Shown: positions 23,597 to 33,002, counted from the stretch's first letter. The stretch is 33,535 nt of DNA from an uncultured Prevotella sp. (GCA_946405145.1 CAMJGE010000023.1:1-33535), one strand, 5' to 3'. Numbers and translations are program-made. Notes: generated from the letters alone by a model not told the origin.

Positions 23597-25261
23597 TCAA
23601 TAGGCCTGCTCATGCACGCCCTTGACGGCACGACCTGAGGGGTCATTCATATTCTTGAAGGCAGCATCCCACTCGAGGGCGATGGCGGTGCTGCAGGCTA
23701 CACTCGCCTCGCTGGGTACACTGCGCGCCGCTGAGTCGGAGGGGAAATGCTCGGCAAAGATGGAGCGATAGTAATACTCCTCCTTGTTCTTCGGCGGGTT
23801 GATGGGGAACCGTTCGGCGGCATGAGCCATCTGCTTGTCGCTGACAGCTTCTGAGGTGATCTGCTTGAGGGTGTCGATCCATGAGTAGCCCACACCATCG
23901 CTGAACTGCTCTTTCTGGCGCCAGGCAACTGTCTCTGGCAGCATATCGGCAAAGGCATCACGCACGATCTTCTTTTCTATCGTAGAGCCCGGACACATCT
24001 TAACCTTTGGATTAGTGCGCATAGCGACATCGAGGAACTCCTTGTCGAGGAAGGGTACACGACCTTCTACGCCCCAGGCGGAGAGACTCTTGTTGGCGCG
24101 AAGACAGTCGTAGAGATAGAGCTTAGAGAGCTTGCGAACCGTCTCCTGGTGGAATTCCTTTGCCGAAGGTGCCTTATGGAAATACAGGTAGCCGCCGAAA
24201 ATCTCGTCGGCACCCTCGCCAGAGAGTACCATCTTAATACCCATCGACTTGATGACACGTGCCAGCAGATACATCGGTGTAGAGGCACGAACGGTGGTTA
24301 CATCGTAGGTCTCGATATAGTAGATGACATCACGGATGGCATCGAGCCCCTCCTGAATAGTATAGTTGATCTCGTGATGAACCGTTCCGATATGATCAGC
24401 CACCAGCTTTGCCTTGGCGAGATCGGGAGCACCCTTAAGACCGACGGCAAAGGAGTGCAGACGGGGCCAATAGGCTTTGGTCTTCGAGTCATCCTCGATA
24501 CGCATCTCAGAATATTTCTCGGCAATAGCGGAAATCACGGAGGAGTCGAGACCGCCTGACAGCAGCACACCATAAGGCACATCACTCATCAACTGGCGCT
24601 TCACGGCATCCTCGAGGGCATCGTGGATAGCCACGACAGAAGCAGGATTATCCTTTACAGCGTCATACTCCATCCAGTCACGCTGATAATACTTTTTCTG
24701 CTGACCTTCGACACTATAGTAATAATGTCCTGGAAGGAATGGCTCATAGCGCTCACACTGTCCTTCGAGGGCTTTCAGCTCTGAAGCCACAAACACCTTT
24801 CCATCGCTATTGAAACCGATATAAAGAGGTATCACGCCAATAGGATCGCGGGCTATCAGAAACTCGTCCTTCTCCTCATCGTAGAGCACAAAGGCAAAGA
24901 TACCACTAATATCTTCGAGGAAATGGATACCTTTCTCACGATAGAGCGCCAGGATGACCTCACAATCGGAACCTGTCTGGAACTCATACTTCCCGGCATA
25001 GCGGCGGCGGATCTCCTGATGGTTGTATATCTCACCATTGACAGCCAGTATCTGTTTCCTGTCGGGTGAGAACAGGGGCTGTCCCCCACTCTCTGGATCC
25101 ACAATACTCAATCGTTCGTGGGCCAGTATGGCACTGCCACCACAATAGATACCACTCCAGTCGGGTCCGCGGTGGCGGATCTTCTGACTCATCTTCAATG
25201 CCTGATCGCGCAGCTCATGTGTCTGCTCCTTAGTGTTTAATATCGCTATGATTCCACACAT
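23597..25261 (-). CDS. asnB: Asparagine synthetase B, glutamine-hydrolysing
   Basis: Makes asparagine from aspartate, ATP and glutamine. Of 554 residues, the N-terminal class II amidotransferase begins MCGIIAIL, with Cys2 as nucleophile after Met removal, and contains RHRGPDWSG, AHERLSIVD and VNGEIYNHQEIR. The synthetase half carries the PP-loop SGGLDSSVISA near residue 235 and LSGEGADEIFGGY. It resembles the E. coli AsnB length and layout. It starts 22 nt after the PurF-like gene, as the last gene of pyrG-purF-like-asnB, an operon of three glutamine amidotransferases. Confidence 0.95.
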   Translation of the reverse strand: MCGIIAILNTKEQTHELRDQALKMSQKIRHRGPDWSGIYCGGSAILAHERLSIVDPESGGQPLFSPDRKQILAVNGEIYNHQEIRRRYAGKYEFQTGSDCEVILALYREKGIHFLEDISGIFAFVLYDEEKDEFLIARDPIGVIPLYIGFNSDGKVFVASELKALEGQCERYEPFLPGHYYYSVEGQQKKYYQRDWMEYDAVKDNPASVVAIHDALEDAVKRQLMSDVPYGVLLSGGLDSSVISAIAEKYSEMRIEDDSKTKAYWPRLHSFAVGLKGAPDLAKAKLVADHIGTVHHEINYTIQEGLDAIRDVIYYIETYDVTTVRASTPMYLLARVIKSMGIKMVLSGEGADEIFGGYLYFHKAPSAKEFHQETVRKLSKLYLYDCLRANKSLSAWGVEGRVPFLDKEFLDVAMRTNPKVKMCPGSTIEKKIVRDAFADMLPETVAWRQKEQFSDGVGYSWIDTLKQITSEAVSDKQMAHAAERFPINPPKNKEEYYYRSIFAEHFPSDSAARSVPSEASVACSTAIALEWDAAFKNMNDPSGRAVKGVHEQAY

Positions 25262-25283
25262 AATTCTATCCTTTCTTTATCGT

Positions 25284-27023
25284 TTATAGTTGTAACTTCA
25301 AAACTTGCTCTACGTAGTTCACAAAGGCCTCATTACAGAGGCGGATACCACCTGGCGTGGGATAATGGCCCGTGAAGTACCAGTCGCCTGGGTGATTGGG
25401 ACAAGCCTCGTGTAAGCCCTCGATGCTCTGATACACCAGTTCAATGGGGGCCTGCATACCATCTGGACACAGCATCTCCACAATCTTTTGGTTGATCTCC
25501 TCCACCATGAAGGCGGCATAGATGGCTCTGACATGGTTGGCCTTCGTGGGCGCTGTCTTACACTTGCGGTAGGTATCGGCTATCAACTGCTGCTGTCCGC
25601 GCTCCTTGATCAAAGCAATGGCGGCACGGAAGGCACAAAGTTCCTCCAGATGCGACATATCGATGCCGTAATAGTCAGGATAGCGGATCTGGGGCGAACT
25701 CGACACCATCACAATCTTCTTGGGGTGCAGGCGATCAAGGATCTTAAAGATACTCTCCCGCAGTGTGGTACCTCGTACTATCGAGTCGTCGATGATCACA
25801 AGATTATCCTCATAAGGAGTCAGAGAGCCATAGGTGATGTCATACACATGGGCTGCCAGATCGTTACGCTCTGAACCATCGGAAATAAAGGTGCGCAGTT
25901 TGATATCCTTCCACACCACCTTCTCGATGCGTACTTCATGATTCATACGACGTACGCCGTCCGTCATACCATAGAAGGCCACTTCTGCTGTGTTAGGGAT
26001 ATACGAGAACACCGTATGAGCCACATCACCATCGATAGCATGCATGATGGCAGGTAAGAGTTGCTCACCCAGTTGCTTTCTCTCCAGATAGATATCGCGA
26101 TCAGAACCTCGACTGAAGTAGATACGCTCGAACGAACAGGCTGACAGCTTCTGCACAGCGAGAATCTGCTCCAGATGGCTCTCTCCACTCTTCCTGACAA
26201 TCAGCGACTGTCCAGGCTGTAACTCATGGATCTCCTCTGCCTGCAGATCAAAAGTGGTCTGGATCACTGGACGCTCAGAGGCCAGCACCACCACCTCATC
26301 ATCCTGATAGTAGAACGCAGGACGGATGCCCCAGGGATCACGTACGGCAAACATCTCGCCAGAACCTGTGAGTCCGCACATCACGTAGCCGCCATCGAAA
26401 TGTGGCATCGTGGTCTTCAGCACGTTTGCCATCTGCACATGATCATCGATATAACGGGTGATGGCAGTGCCTTCCAGTCCTTGTTGGCGCGCCTCGCCAT
26501 AGAGTCGCTCCACCTCACGATCCAGACGGTGCCCCATCAGTTCGAGGGTGATATAGGAATCACCATAGATACGTGGCGACTGACCTTGATCCGTGAGAAA
26601 ATGAAAGACCTCGTCGATGTTGGTCATATTGAAGTTGCCACACAGACAGAGGTTCTTGGCGCGCCAGTTATTACGACGCAGGAAGGGGTGAACATACTGC
26701 AGTCCACTCTTACCTGTGGTGGAATAGCGCAGATGCCCCATATAGAGTTGTCCGGCAAACGACTTATCGACATGCTTGAACACCTCTGTGATGGCATCCT
26801 TGCCCTCAGCACGCTCACGGAACATATACTCCTCGCCAGCTGGGGCATCGAGGTTGACACACGCCACACCTGCGCCCTCCTGTCCACGGTTGTGCTGCTT
26901 CTCCATCATCAGGTAGAGCTTGTTCAGGCCATAGCGCCAGGTGCCGTATTTCTGTTCGTAATACGACAGGGGCTTCAACAGGCGAATCATCGCCACACCA
27001 CATTCATGCTTCAGCTGTTCCAT
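25284..27023 (-). CDS. Divergent amidophosphoribosyltransferase-like glutamine amidotransferase (PurF family)
   Basis: A 579-residue PurF-family protein, longer than the usual 470-510. The class II amidotransferase nucleophile is Cys8 after a short propeptide (MEQLKHE), followed by MEKQHNRGQEGAG and GHLRYSTTG. The PRPP signature IDDSIVRGTT (residues 411-420) and FERIYFSRG are kept. The glutamine-site segment, normally HNGNLTN, reads GNFNMTN (129-135), so the oxyanion-hole Gly is Phe131. A C-terminal extension ends GDWYFTGHYPTPGGIRL. The start overlaps the end of pyrG by 20 nt, implying coupled translation. The real activity may be PRPP amidation or a different reaction. A canonical PurF may exist elsewhere, but this window cannot show that. 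Confidence 0.82.
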   Translation of the reverse strand: MEQLKHECGVAMIRLLKPLSYYEQKYGTWRYGLNKLYLMMEKQHNRGQEGAGVACVNLDAPAGEEYMFRERAEGKDAITEVFKHVDKSFAGQLYMGHLRYSTTGKSGLQYVHPFLRRNNWRAKNLCLCGNFNMTNIDEVFHFLTDQGQSPRIYGDSYITLELMGHRLDREVERLYGEARQQGLEGTAITRYIDDHVQMANVLKTTMPHFDGGYVMCGLTGSGEMFAVRDPWGIRPAFYYQDDEVVVLASERPVIQTTFDLQAEEIHELQPGQSLIVRKSGESHLEQILAVQKLSACSFERIYFSRGSDRDIYLERKQLGEQLLPAIMHAIDGDVAHTVFSYIPNTAEVAFYGMTDGVRRMNHEVRIEKVVWKDIKLRTFISDGSERNDLAAHVYDITYGSLTPYEDNLVIIDDSIVRGTTLRESIFKILDRLHPKKIVMVSSSPQIRYPDYYGIDMSHLEELCAFRAAIALIKERGQQQLIADTYRKCKTAPTKANHVRAIYAAFMVEEINQKIVEMLCPDGMQAPIELVYQSIEGLHEACPNHPGDWYFTGHYPTPGGIRLCNEAFVNYVEQVLKLQL

Positions 27024-28617
27024 TGATACATGCACTTACGAACGACATAAACAAGGGGTGCGGATGCAGCACCGTTGACGAGTACTCTGGGTGGAACTGG
27101 GTGCCGATATACCACTTCTTATCAGGTATCTCCACGATCTCCACCAGGTTGGCAGCGGGGTTGATGCCCACGCACTTCATACCATGCTGTTCATATTCCG
27201 CCTGATAGACATTGTTGAACTCATAGCGATGACGATGGCGCTCCTTGATGAGCGTCTCTTTTCCGTATGCCTCATACACACGACTGCCCTTCACCAACTC
27301 GCACTCATAGGCGCCCAGTCGCATGGTGCCACCCTTCTCCGTGATGGTCTTCTGCTCTTCCATCATATCGATCACATTATGTGGCGTCTGCGTGTCCATC
27401 TCACTGCTGTTGGCATCCTTGTAGCCCAACACGTTACGGGCGAACTCGATCACCATCATCTGCATACCCAGACAGATGCCGAAGGTGGGGATGTCATGGC
27501 TACGGGTGTATTCGGCAGCGATGATCTTGCCCTCGATGCCTCGTGTGCCGAAACCTGGGCAGATCACGACTCCTGCCATCCCACTGAGTTGGGAAGCCAC
27601 GTTCTGAGGAGTGATATGCTCGCTGTTGATGAAATGAATCTTCATCTTCACATCATTATAGATGCCAGCGAGGTTCAGACTCTCACGGATGCTCTTGTAA
27701 GCATCCTGCAGGTCGTATTTCCCCACAAGTGCCACCTGTACCTCTCGCGTGGCGTTGCGCTGCTTGTCGAGAAATTCGCGCCAGGGTTTCATGGCTGGTG
27801 TCTCTCCCACTGGGATGCCGATCTTTCGCATGATGGCTGCATCGAGACCCTGCTGCTGCATGCTCACAGGCACCTCGTAGATTGAGGGCATATCCTCGCT
27901 CTGCACCACGCACTCCAGATCAACATTACAGAACGACGCCACCTTCATGCGCAGATGGTCATCAAGGTGGCGCTCCGTACGGAGGACGAGGATGTCGGGC
28001 TGGATACCCATGCCCTGCAGTTCCTTGACGGAGTGCTGGGTGGGTTTGGTCTTCAACTCCTGGGCGGCTTTCAGATAAGGCACATAAGTAAGATGTACGC
28101 ACACGGCATCGCGACCCAGTTGCCAGCGCAACTGACGGATAGCCTCCATGAAGGGTGCACTCTCGATATCACCAATGGTTCCACCCACCTCCGTAATCAC
28201 AAAGTCGAGATTCTTATTAGATACATCCTTACGCAACATGCGGCGCTTGATCTCATCCGTGATATGGGGCACCACCTGGATGGTCTTTCCCAAGTAGTCG
28301 CCATGGCGCTCACGATCGATCACCGTCTTGTAGATGCGTCCTGTGGTAATAGAGTTATTACGGGTGGTATGAATGCCTGTAAAACGCTCATAGTGCCCCA
28401 GATCAAGATCGGTCTCCATGCCGTCAACCGTCACATAGCACTCGCCATGCTCATAGGGATTCAGCGTACCTGGGTCGATGTTGATATAGGGGTCGAATTT
28501 CTGAATGGTTACTTTGTAACCGCGTGCTTGTAGAAGTTTGCCGATACTGGCCGAAATGATTCCTTTACCAAGAGAGGATACCACACCACCAGTCACGAAG
28601 ATGTATTTTGTGTCCAT
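27004..28617 (-). CDS. pyrG: CTP synthase
   Basis: Makes CTP from UTP, ATP and glutamine. Full length, 537 residues. The N-terminal synthetase domain begins KYIFVTGGVVSSLGKGIISASIG and includes DPYINIDPGTLNPYEHGE and DLGHYERF. The class I glutamine amidotransferase domain has the nucleophile elbow GICLGMQ (around 376) and the His/Glu of GTQFHPEY near the C-terminus. First gene of the operon with the PurF-like gene and asnB. Its upstream region carries the same spaced blocks as glnK and gltB, so it seems to be nitrogen-regulated. Confidence 0.96.
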   Translation of the reverse strand: MDTKYIFVTGGVVSSLGKGIISASIGKLLQARGYKVTIQKFDPYINIDPGTLNPYEHGECYVTVDGMETDLDLGHYERFTGIHTTRNNSITTGRIYKTVIDRERHGDYLGKTIQVVPHITDEIKRRMLRKDVSNKNLDFVITEVGGTIGDIESAPFMEAIRQLRWQLGRDAVCVHLTYVPYLKAAQELKTKPTQHSVKELQGMGIQPDILVLRTERHLDDHLRMKVASFCNVDLECVVQSEDMPSIYEVPVSMQQQGLDAAIMRKIGIPVGETPAMKPWREFLDKQRNATREVQVALVGKYDLQDAYKSIRESLNLAGIYNDVKMKIHFINSEHITPQNVASQLSGMAGVVICPGFGTRGIEGKIIAAEYTRSHDIPTFGICLGMQMMVIEFARNVLGYKDANSSEMDTQTPHNVIDMMEEQKTITEKGGTMRLGAYECELVKGSRVYEAYGKETLIKERHRHRYEFNNVYQAEYEQHGMKCVGINPAANLVEIVEIPDKKWYIGTQFHPEYSSTVLHPHPLFMSFVSACINGTAEA

Positions 28618-28634
28618 TTTTCTTGTTTTGGCTG

Positions 28635-28791
28635 CAAAATTAGTACATTTTGACAGAAAAAGATAAAATTTGCTTTCGTTATGATTGTTAAAATCCTGCT
28701 AAAATATCATTCTGCAAACTTCCGACAGGGTATTATTATCAGATTGTTAGCATTTTGACACGAAAAGTTGCTAATCTGTTACAAATCGTCA
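28635..28791 (-). promoter_or_regulatory. pyrG operon promoter with shared three-block upstream element
   Basis: Minus-strand order: TGACGATTTGTAA (28791-28779), 61 nt, a degenerate inverted copy TTGCAGAATGATA (28717-28705), 11 nt, TTTTAACAATCA (28693-28682), 39 nt, then the -7 box TAATTTTG (28642-28635). There is no good -33 TTG, which suits an activator-dependent promoter. Layout and spacing match glnK and gltB almost base for base. A second TAACAATC copy lies at 28749-28742. Confidence 0.7.
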
Positions 28792-28800
28792 TTTGACATC

Positions 28801-28843
28801 AAAAAAGAAGCCCCCTCTCCTATCCCGAAGGCAAGAGAGGGGG
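28801..28843 (-). terminator. Terminator of the glnK-amt-outer membrane protein operon
   Basis: CCCCCTCTC and GAGAGGGGG (28843-28835 and 28819-28811 on the minus strand) form a 9-bp GC-rich stem, followed by CTTC and T6 (28806-28801). It lies about 20 nt after the outer membrane protein stop. Confidence 0.88.
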
Positions 28844-28861
28844 TGCTAACCTGGTGATAGA

Positions 28862-29575
28862 TTATGGATGCAGCGTAAAACCAAAGACCAGGTATGCTTT
28901 TTGTGAACTTGGGTTAGCCACTATCTGACCGAAGATCGGAACAGAGAACGAGTCTGTAATCTTGATCTCCTTGTCAGCCCTGAGCGACAGGTTGGTAACG
29001 GCAAAGCCCGTTGTACCATAGTAGGTGGAGTAATAAGGAACAGCACCTGCCGTAGCAGTCCAATCACAAGTCACAAGCTTGAATGGGACGTCAACCTGTG
29101 CATAACTGCTATAGGCACGCTTGCCGTTCTTATTCTCTCCATCGTTGCCTGCAAAGTTCGTAAACCACTGTAAGTTGAGCACACCGAAGTCGTAACCGAT
29201 GTTGGCCTCAAACACGTGGTTCGTAGAGTGGGCATCGTATTTGAAGTAGCGGTTGACCGGATCGTCGCCACCAACACTGAACCAATAGTCAGTAATGCCA
29301 ATGTTGAATCCACCAGTGGTATAGCCCAGCGTCAGGTCGAACTCCTTCGTGTCAGTCGAGGTGAATCCCACGTTTCCCCAAGCCGAAAGCGACAGACCCT
29401 TATAGCCGATGCCGAGTGTAGGCTGTACAGAAACGTTTCCACAATCCAGACCACGCCAGATATACTGAGTCACAAAGTCGGCCGCTACCGTTGTCTCTAC
29501 TTTCGCTTTCTCATCCTGTGCATGGGTGGTCATCACTGCGACCATACCCAATGCAAATAAAACAATCTTTTTCAT
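28862..29575 (-). CDS. Secreted beta-barrel protein, TorF-like putative porin, in the ammonium operon
   Basis: A 237-residue protein with a cleavable signal peptide (MKKIVLFALGMVAVMTTHA, cut before QDEK). The rest alternates short polar turns and amphipathic strands with many Tyr, Trp, Phe and Gly, as in small outer membrane barrels. The segment DFVTQYIWRGLDCGNVSVQP followed by GLSLSAWGN resembles the TorF/gcw_chp putative porin family. It ends in a strand with terminal aromatic-rich LVFGFTLHP. It is the third gene after glnK and amt (48-nt gap) and shares their terminator. An outer membrane route for ammonium or small amines is a reasonable inference, but no function is shown. Confidence 0.75.
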   Translation of the reverse strand: MKKIVLFALGMVAVMTTHAQDEKAKVETTVAADFVTQYIWRGLDCGNVSVQPTLGIGYKGLSLSAWGNVGFTSTDTKEFDLTLGYTTGGFNIGITDYWFSVGGDDPVNRYFKYDAHSTNHVFEANIGYDFGVLNLQWFTNFAGNDGENKNGKRAYSSYAQVDVPFKLVTCDWTATAGAVPYYSTYYGTTGFAVTNLSLRADKEIKITDSFSVPIFGQIVANPSSQKAYLVFGFTLHP

Positions 29576-29623
29576 AGTTCTCGTTTTTTAAATCATTTAC
29601 TATACGTTATTAACATTATAAAA

Positions 29624-30877
29624 TCAGTTGTAGCAACTCTCTCCGTGCTCGTAGATATCCAGTCCTTCTTCCTCGATACGGGCATCCACACGCAGACCGT
29701 GAGACTTCTTGATGCCATAGAACAGGGCGAATCCACATACAGCAGCCCAGAGGTCGATCACAAGGATACCAAACACCTGTGCACCGAAGAATCCCCAGCC
29801 AAAGCCGTAGAACGCACCGTTAGTGGTTGACAGCAGACCCGTCATCAGCGTACCCAGGATACCACAGACACCATGCACTGAAGAGGCACCTACAGGATCA
29901 TCAATATGGAGTTTGTGGTCGATAAACTCGATAGAATATACTAGTACGATACCACATACAAGACCTATGATTACAGCACCCAGCGGAGATACGAGGTCAC
30001 AACCAGCGGTGATACCTACCAGACCAGCCAGCACACCGTTGAGCGTCAGTGAGAGTGAGGGCTTACCATACTTCCACATGGTGAGGAACATGGTGGCAAC
30101 ACCACCTGCCACAGCTGCCAGGTTAGTCGTCAGGAACACATGAGAGATAGCCACACGGTTTACCTCACCACTTGCAGCCAACTGAGAACCAGGGTTGAAG
30201 CCAAACCATCCGAGCCAGAGGATGAACACACCCAGAGCAGCAATCATCAGGTTGTGACCAGGAATAGCACGACTCTTACCGTCCTTCGCATACTTGCCGA
30301 TACGTGGACCAAGGGCCATTGCACCAACCAGGGCGAGCACACCACCTACGCTGTGAACAATAGCAGAGCCAGCGAAATCGTGGAACACATCACCAAAGGT
30401 GCTCATCATAAAGCCGTCGGCTGCATCGCTGCAGAGCCAGCCACCACCCCAGGTCCAGTGACCCTCAACGGGATAGATCAGCAGTGAGATCACCGCACTA
30501 TAGACCAGATACATCGAGAACTTCGTACGTTCTGCCATCGCACCACTCACGATAGTAGCAGAGGTGGCACAGAACACCGTCTCGAAGATCAGGAAGCCCT
30601 CTACGGGCAGATCGCCTTTATAGAAACTCAGGTCGCCCCAGTTGGGCATGCCGATAAAGCCGGCACCCTCGCTGCCAAACATAAATCCGAAACCTAAGAA
30701 GAAGAACAGCAGTGATCCGAACATGAAATCCACAAAGTTCTTCATCAGGATGTTCGCCGTGTTCTTACCTCGCGTAAAACCAGCTTCACACAGCGCAAAG
30801 CCCGGCTGCATCCAGAAAACCAACATGGCTGCCAACAGCATCCATACAGTATCGAGTGATAATCCAATTTCGTTCAT
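29624..30877 (-). CDS. amt: Ammonium transporter
   Basis: Amt/MEP/Rh channel for ammonium/ammonia across the inner membrane, 417 residues with about 11 membrane segments. The N-terminal LVFWMQPGFALCEAGF is typical. The conserved pore stretch is FHDFAGSAIVHSVGGVLAL (Asp and first pore His), and the second His lies in DPVGASSVHGVCGILGTL. GWFGFNPGSQL is also conserved. It follows glnK by 30 nt, the classic PII-Amt pairing in which PII blocks the channel when nitrogen is plentiful. The N-terminus starts directly in a membrane segment with no clear cleaved signal. Confidence 0.96.
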   Translation of the reverse strand: MNEIGLSLDTVWMLLAAMLVFWMQPGFALCEAGFTRGKNTANILMKNFVDFMFGSLLFFFLGFGFMFGSEGAGFIGMPNWGDLSFYKGDLPVEGFLIFETVFCATSATIVSGAMAERTKFSMYLVYSAVISLLIYPVEGHWTWGGGWLCSDAADGFMMSTFGDVFHDFAGSAIVHSVGGVLALVGAMALGPRIGKYAKDGKSRAIPGHNLMIAALGVFILWLGWFGFNPGSQLAASGEVNRVAISHVFLTTNLAAVAGGVATMFLTMWKYGKPSLSLTLNGVLAGLVGITAGCDLVSPLGAVIIGLVCGIVLVYSIEFIDHKLHIDDPVGASSVHGVCGILGTLMTGLLSTTNGAFYGFGWGFFGAQVFGILVIDLWAAVCGFALFYGIKKSHGLRVDARIEEEGLDIYEHGESCYN

Positions 30878-30907
30878 AATCTTTTTGTGTTTGTGTTGTT
30901 ATCCTAT

Positions 30908-31255
30908 TTACTTTTTGTCTCTCAAAACGGTGTCACCGTTCTCACCAGTACGAATACTCCAGGTGTCGATCATGTCACTCACGAAGATGCGGCCATCACC
31001 CACCTCACCAGTATGCGCCACCTTGAGGATCACCTTCACCGTAGGCTCCACCAGCGGATCGCGACAAACGATGGTCAGTGCCACACGCTCAATCACATCC
31101 GTCGAATACTGTACACCACGATAGATTCGCTCCTGACGGCTCTGTCCGATGCCGTGCACATTATGGTACTCAAACCAGTCAATGTCCGACTGCAGCAGTG
31201 CTTCTTTTACATCCTCGAACTTTGTCTTGCGGATGATTGCTTCAATCCTTTTCAT
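30908..31255 (-). CDS. glnK: PII nitrogen regulatory protein
   Basis: Small trimeric signal protein (115 residues) sensing ATP/ADP and 2-oxoglutarate. N-terminus MKRIEAIIRKTKFEDVKEAL is standard. The T-loop reads GIGQSRQERIYRGVQY, one residue shorter than E. coli GlnB. It keeps a Tyr (Tyr50) at the place uridylylated in proteobacteria. The C-terminal signature is TGEVGDGRIFV, where Arg replaces the usual Lys and Glu-Val the usual Lys-Ile. First gene of glnK-amt-outer membrane protein. Its upstream region has the shared nitrogen-type blocks, and a short GC hairpin may form in the leader near 31293-31313. Confidence 0.92.
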   Translation of the reverse strand: MKRIEAIIRKTKFEDVKEALLQSDIDWFEYHNVHGIGQSRQERIYRGVQYSTDVIERVALTIVCRDPLVEPTVKVILKVAHTGEVGDGRIFVSDMIDTWSIRTGENGDTVLRDKK

Positions 31256-31331
31256 AATGCTTTCTTTTTACCTTATTAATTATTAATACTAACCCATTTC
31301 ACTGGGGCTAACACTTTGTTATTTTCAGCGG

Positions 31332-31487
31332 CAAAGGTATTGCATTTTAACAAGATATCAACCACAATTCTTTCACTTTGATTGTTAAAACTTTCAGAAC
31401 TTGACAATTTGTAAAATATACAATTATAAAACTTATCATTTTGTAACATTTTGCATCAAATTTCCACCATTTCATTACAAATCGTCA
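31332..31487 (-). promoter_or_regulatory. glnK-amt promoter with shared three-block upstream element
   Basis: Minus-strand order: TGACGATTTGTAA (31487-31475), 60 nt, inverted copy TTACAAATTGTCA (31414-31402), 11 nt, TTTTAACAATCA (31390-31379), 39 nt, TACCTTTG (31339-31332). A TTG 19 nt before the -7 box is the -33. The two 13-mers form an inverted repeat with one mismatch over 86 bp, well suited to DNA looping or a pair of bound dimers. Confidence 0.75.
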
Positions 31488-31501
31488 ATCTTTATTATCG
31501 A

Positions 31502-31515
31502 GTGTGCGTACACAC
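31502..31515. promoter_or_regulatory. Palindrome GTGTG-CGTA-CACAC
   Basis: Perfect 5-bp arms, GTGTG and CACAC, around CGTA. The site is about 90 bp upstream of the promoter of the FMN-binding protein gene and just beyond the outermost glnK block. It may be an operator for either direction. Confidence 0.35.
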
Positions 31516-31520
31516 AATCA

Positions 31521-31534
31521 TTGACATATATCAA
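31521..31534. promoter_or_regulatory. FNR-like palindrome TTGACATATATCAA
   Basis: The arms TTGA/TCAA form a perfect dyad, and the site matches the FNR consensus TTGAT-N4-ATCAA at 9 of 10 defined bases. It lies about 75 bp upstream of the predicted start of transcription of a gene related to anaerobic flavoprotein reductases, which fits oxygen- or redox-linked control. It shares 14 bases with a site before the arabinose operon. Confidence 0.45.
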
Positions 31535-31558
31535 ACAAGGGCTGACTACACATTTTGA

Positions 31559-32224
<666 letters not shown>

Positions 32225-32240
32225 GGCGGGCCATCTTATT

Positions 32241-33002
32241 CTAGGTCTGCATCCAATGCTGGCGTTCGGGCTCCGGCATCTTTTCGATGGCGTAGCGGAG
32301 GGCCGTGCGAGGCATCTCGTGGGCATGTTGGCGAAGGAAATCGCGAAGGAAATCCATTGAGACGCGCTTGCCCATCTCACGCAGCATCCAACCCACAGCT
32401 TTGTGCATAAGGTCGTGGGGATGATGCAGATGGATCTCGGCATAGCGCAGACACCATGAGGGATCGCCCTGCTGCGAGGTCTTCCACGAACACACAATAC
32501 TCATGCGCTGTTTCCAAAGACAAGGGCTTTGGGCAAGATCATCAAGCACCTTTATCTTATAATCTCTATCGCCAAGGTTGCTTGGCAACAGAAGCCAGTG
32601 GCCGAGGATCTTAGGGACGGAGAGATCGACGAGATCCCAGTTGTTGGCCTGCTCGGCATATTGCAGATACATCATGAGGATTTCATCTCGACTTCGAATG
32701 GCAGCCTCATCGTTTTCCTGCCGTTTAGTTGCCTGTCGTTCGAATTTCGCTACGAGAATCAGCAGTCCACAAAGACGGACCTCATGCCAACGGCTCATCA
32801 GCAACTCAGGGATTTCACTCAATGGGAAATCCTTGGGAACAGCACGCCCCACCTCACGCGTCTGCGGCACTTTCAGTCCAAGGAACTGATCGCCCTCACC
32901 ATACTCACCTGGACCTGTTTTAAAAAACCGCATAAGGTTCAGTCGCTGCGCATCATCTTGCAGCGACTCCATATATATGATTATTTCCTTTGCTGTCATC
33001 AT
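32241..33002 (-). CDS. DNA alkylation repair protein, AlkD-like HEAT-repeat family
   Basis: A 253-residue, helix-rich protein resembling AlkD-type DNA glycosylases, which excise positively charged alkylated bases such as 3-methyladenine and 7-methylguanine. Family features are FFKTGPGEYGEGDQFLG near the start, GLKVPQTREVGR, SRWHEVRLCGLLILV, and the conserved NNWDLVDLSVPKILG near residue 130. PHDLMHKAVGWMLREMGKR lies toward the C-terminus. The frame continues upstream for 48 codons but that part is hydrophobic, unlike the family, and contains the promoter. Met at 33002 or 32999 is therefore chosen. It converges on the FMN-binding gene with a 16-nt gap. Confidence 0.87.
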   Translation of the reverse strand: MMTAKEIIIYMESLQDDAQRLNLMRFFKTGPGEYGEGDQFLGLKVPQTREVGRAVPKDFPLSEIPELLMSRWHEVRLCGLLILVAKFERQATKRQENDEAAIRSRDEILMMYLQYAEQANNWDLVDLSVPKILGHWLLLPSNLGDRDYKIKVLDDLAQSPCLWKQRMSIVCSWKTSQQGDPSWCLRYAEIHLHHPHDLMHKAVGWMLREMGKRVSMDFLRDFLRQHAHEMPRTALRYAIEKMPEPERQHWMQT

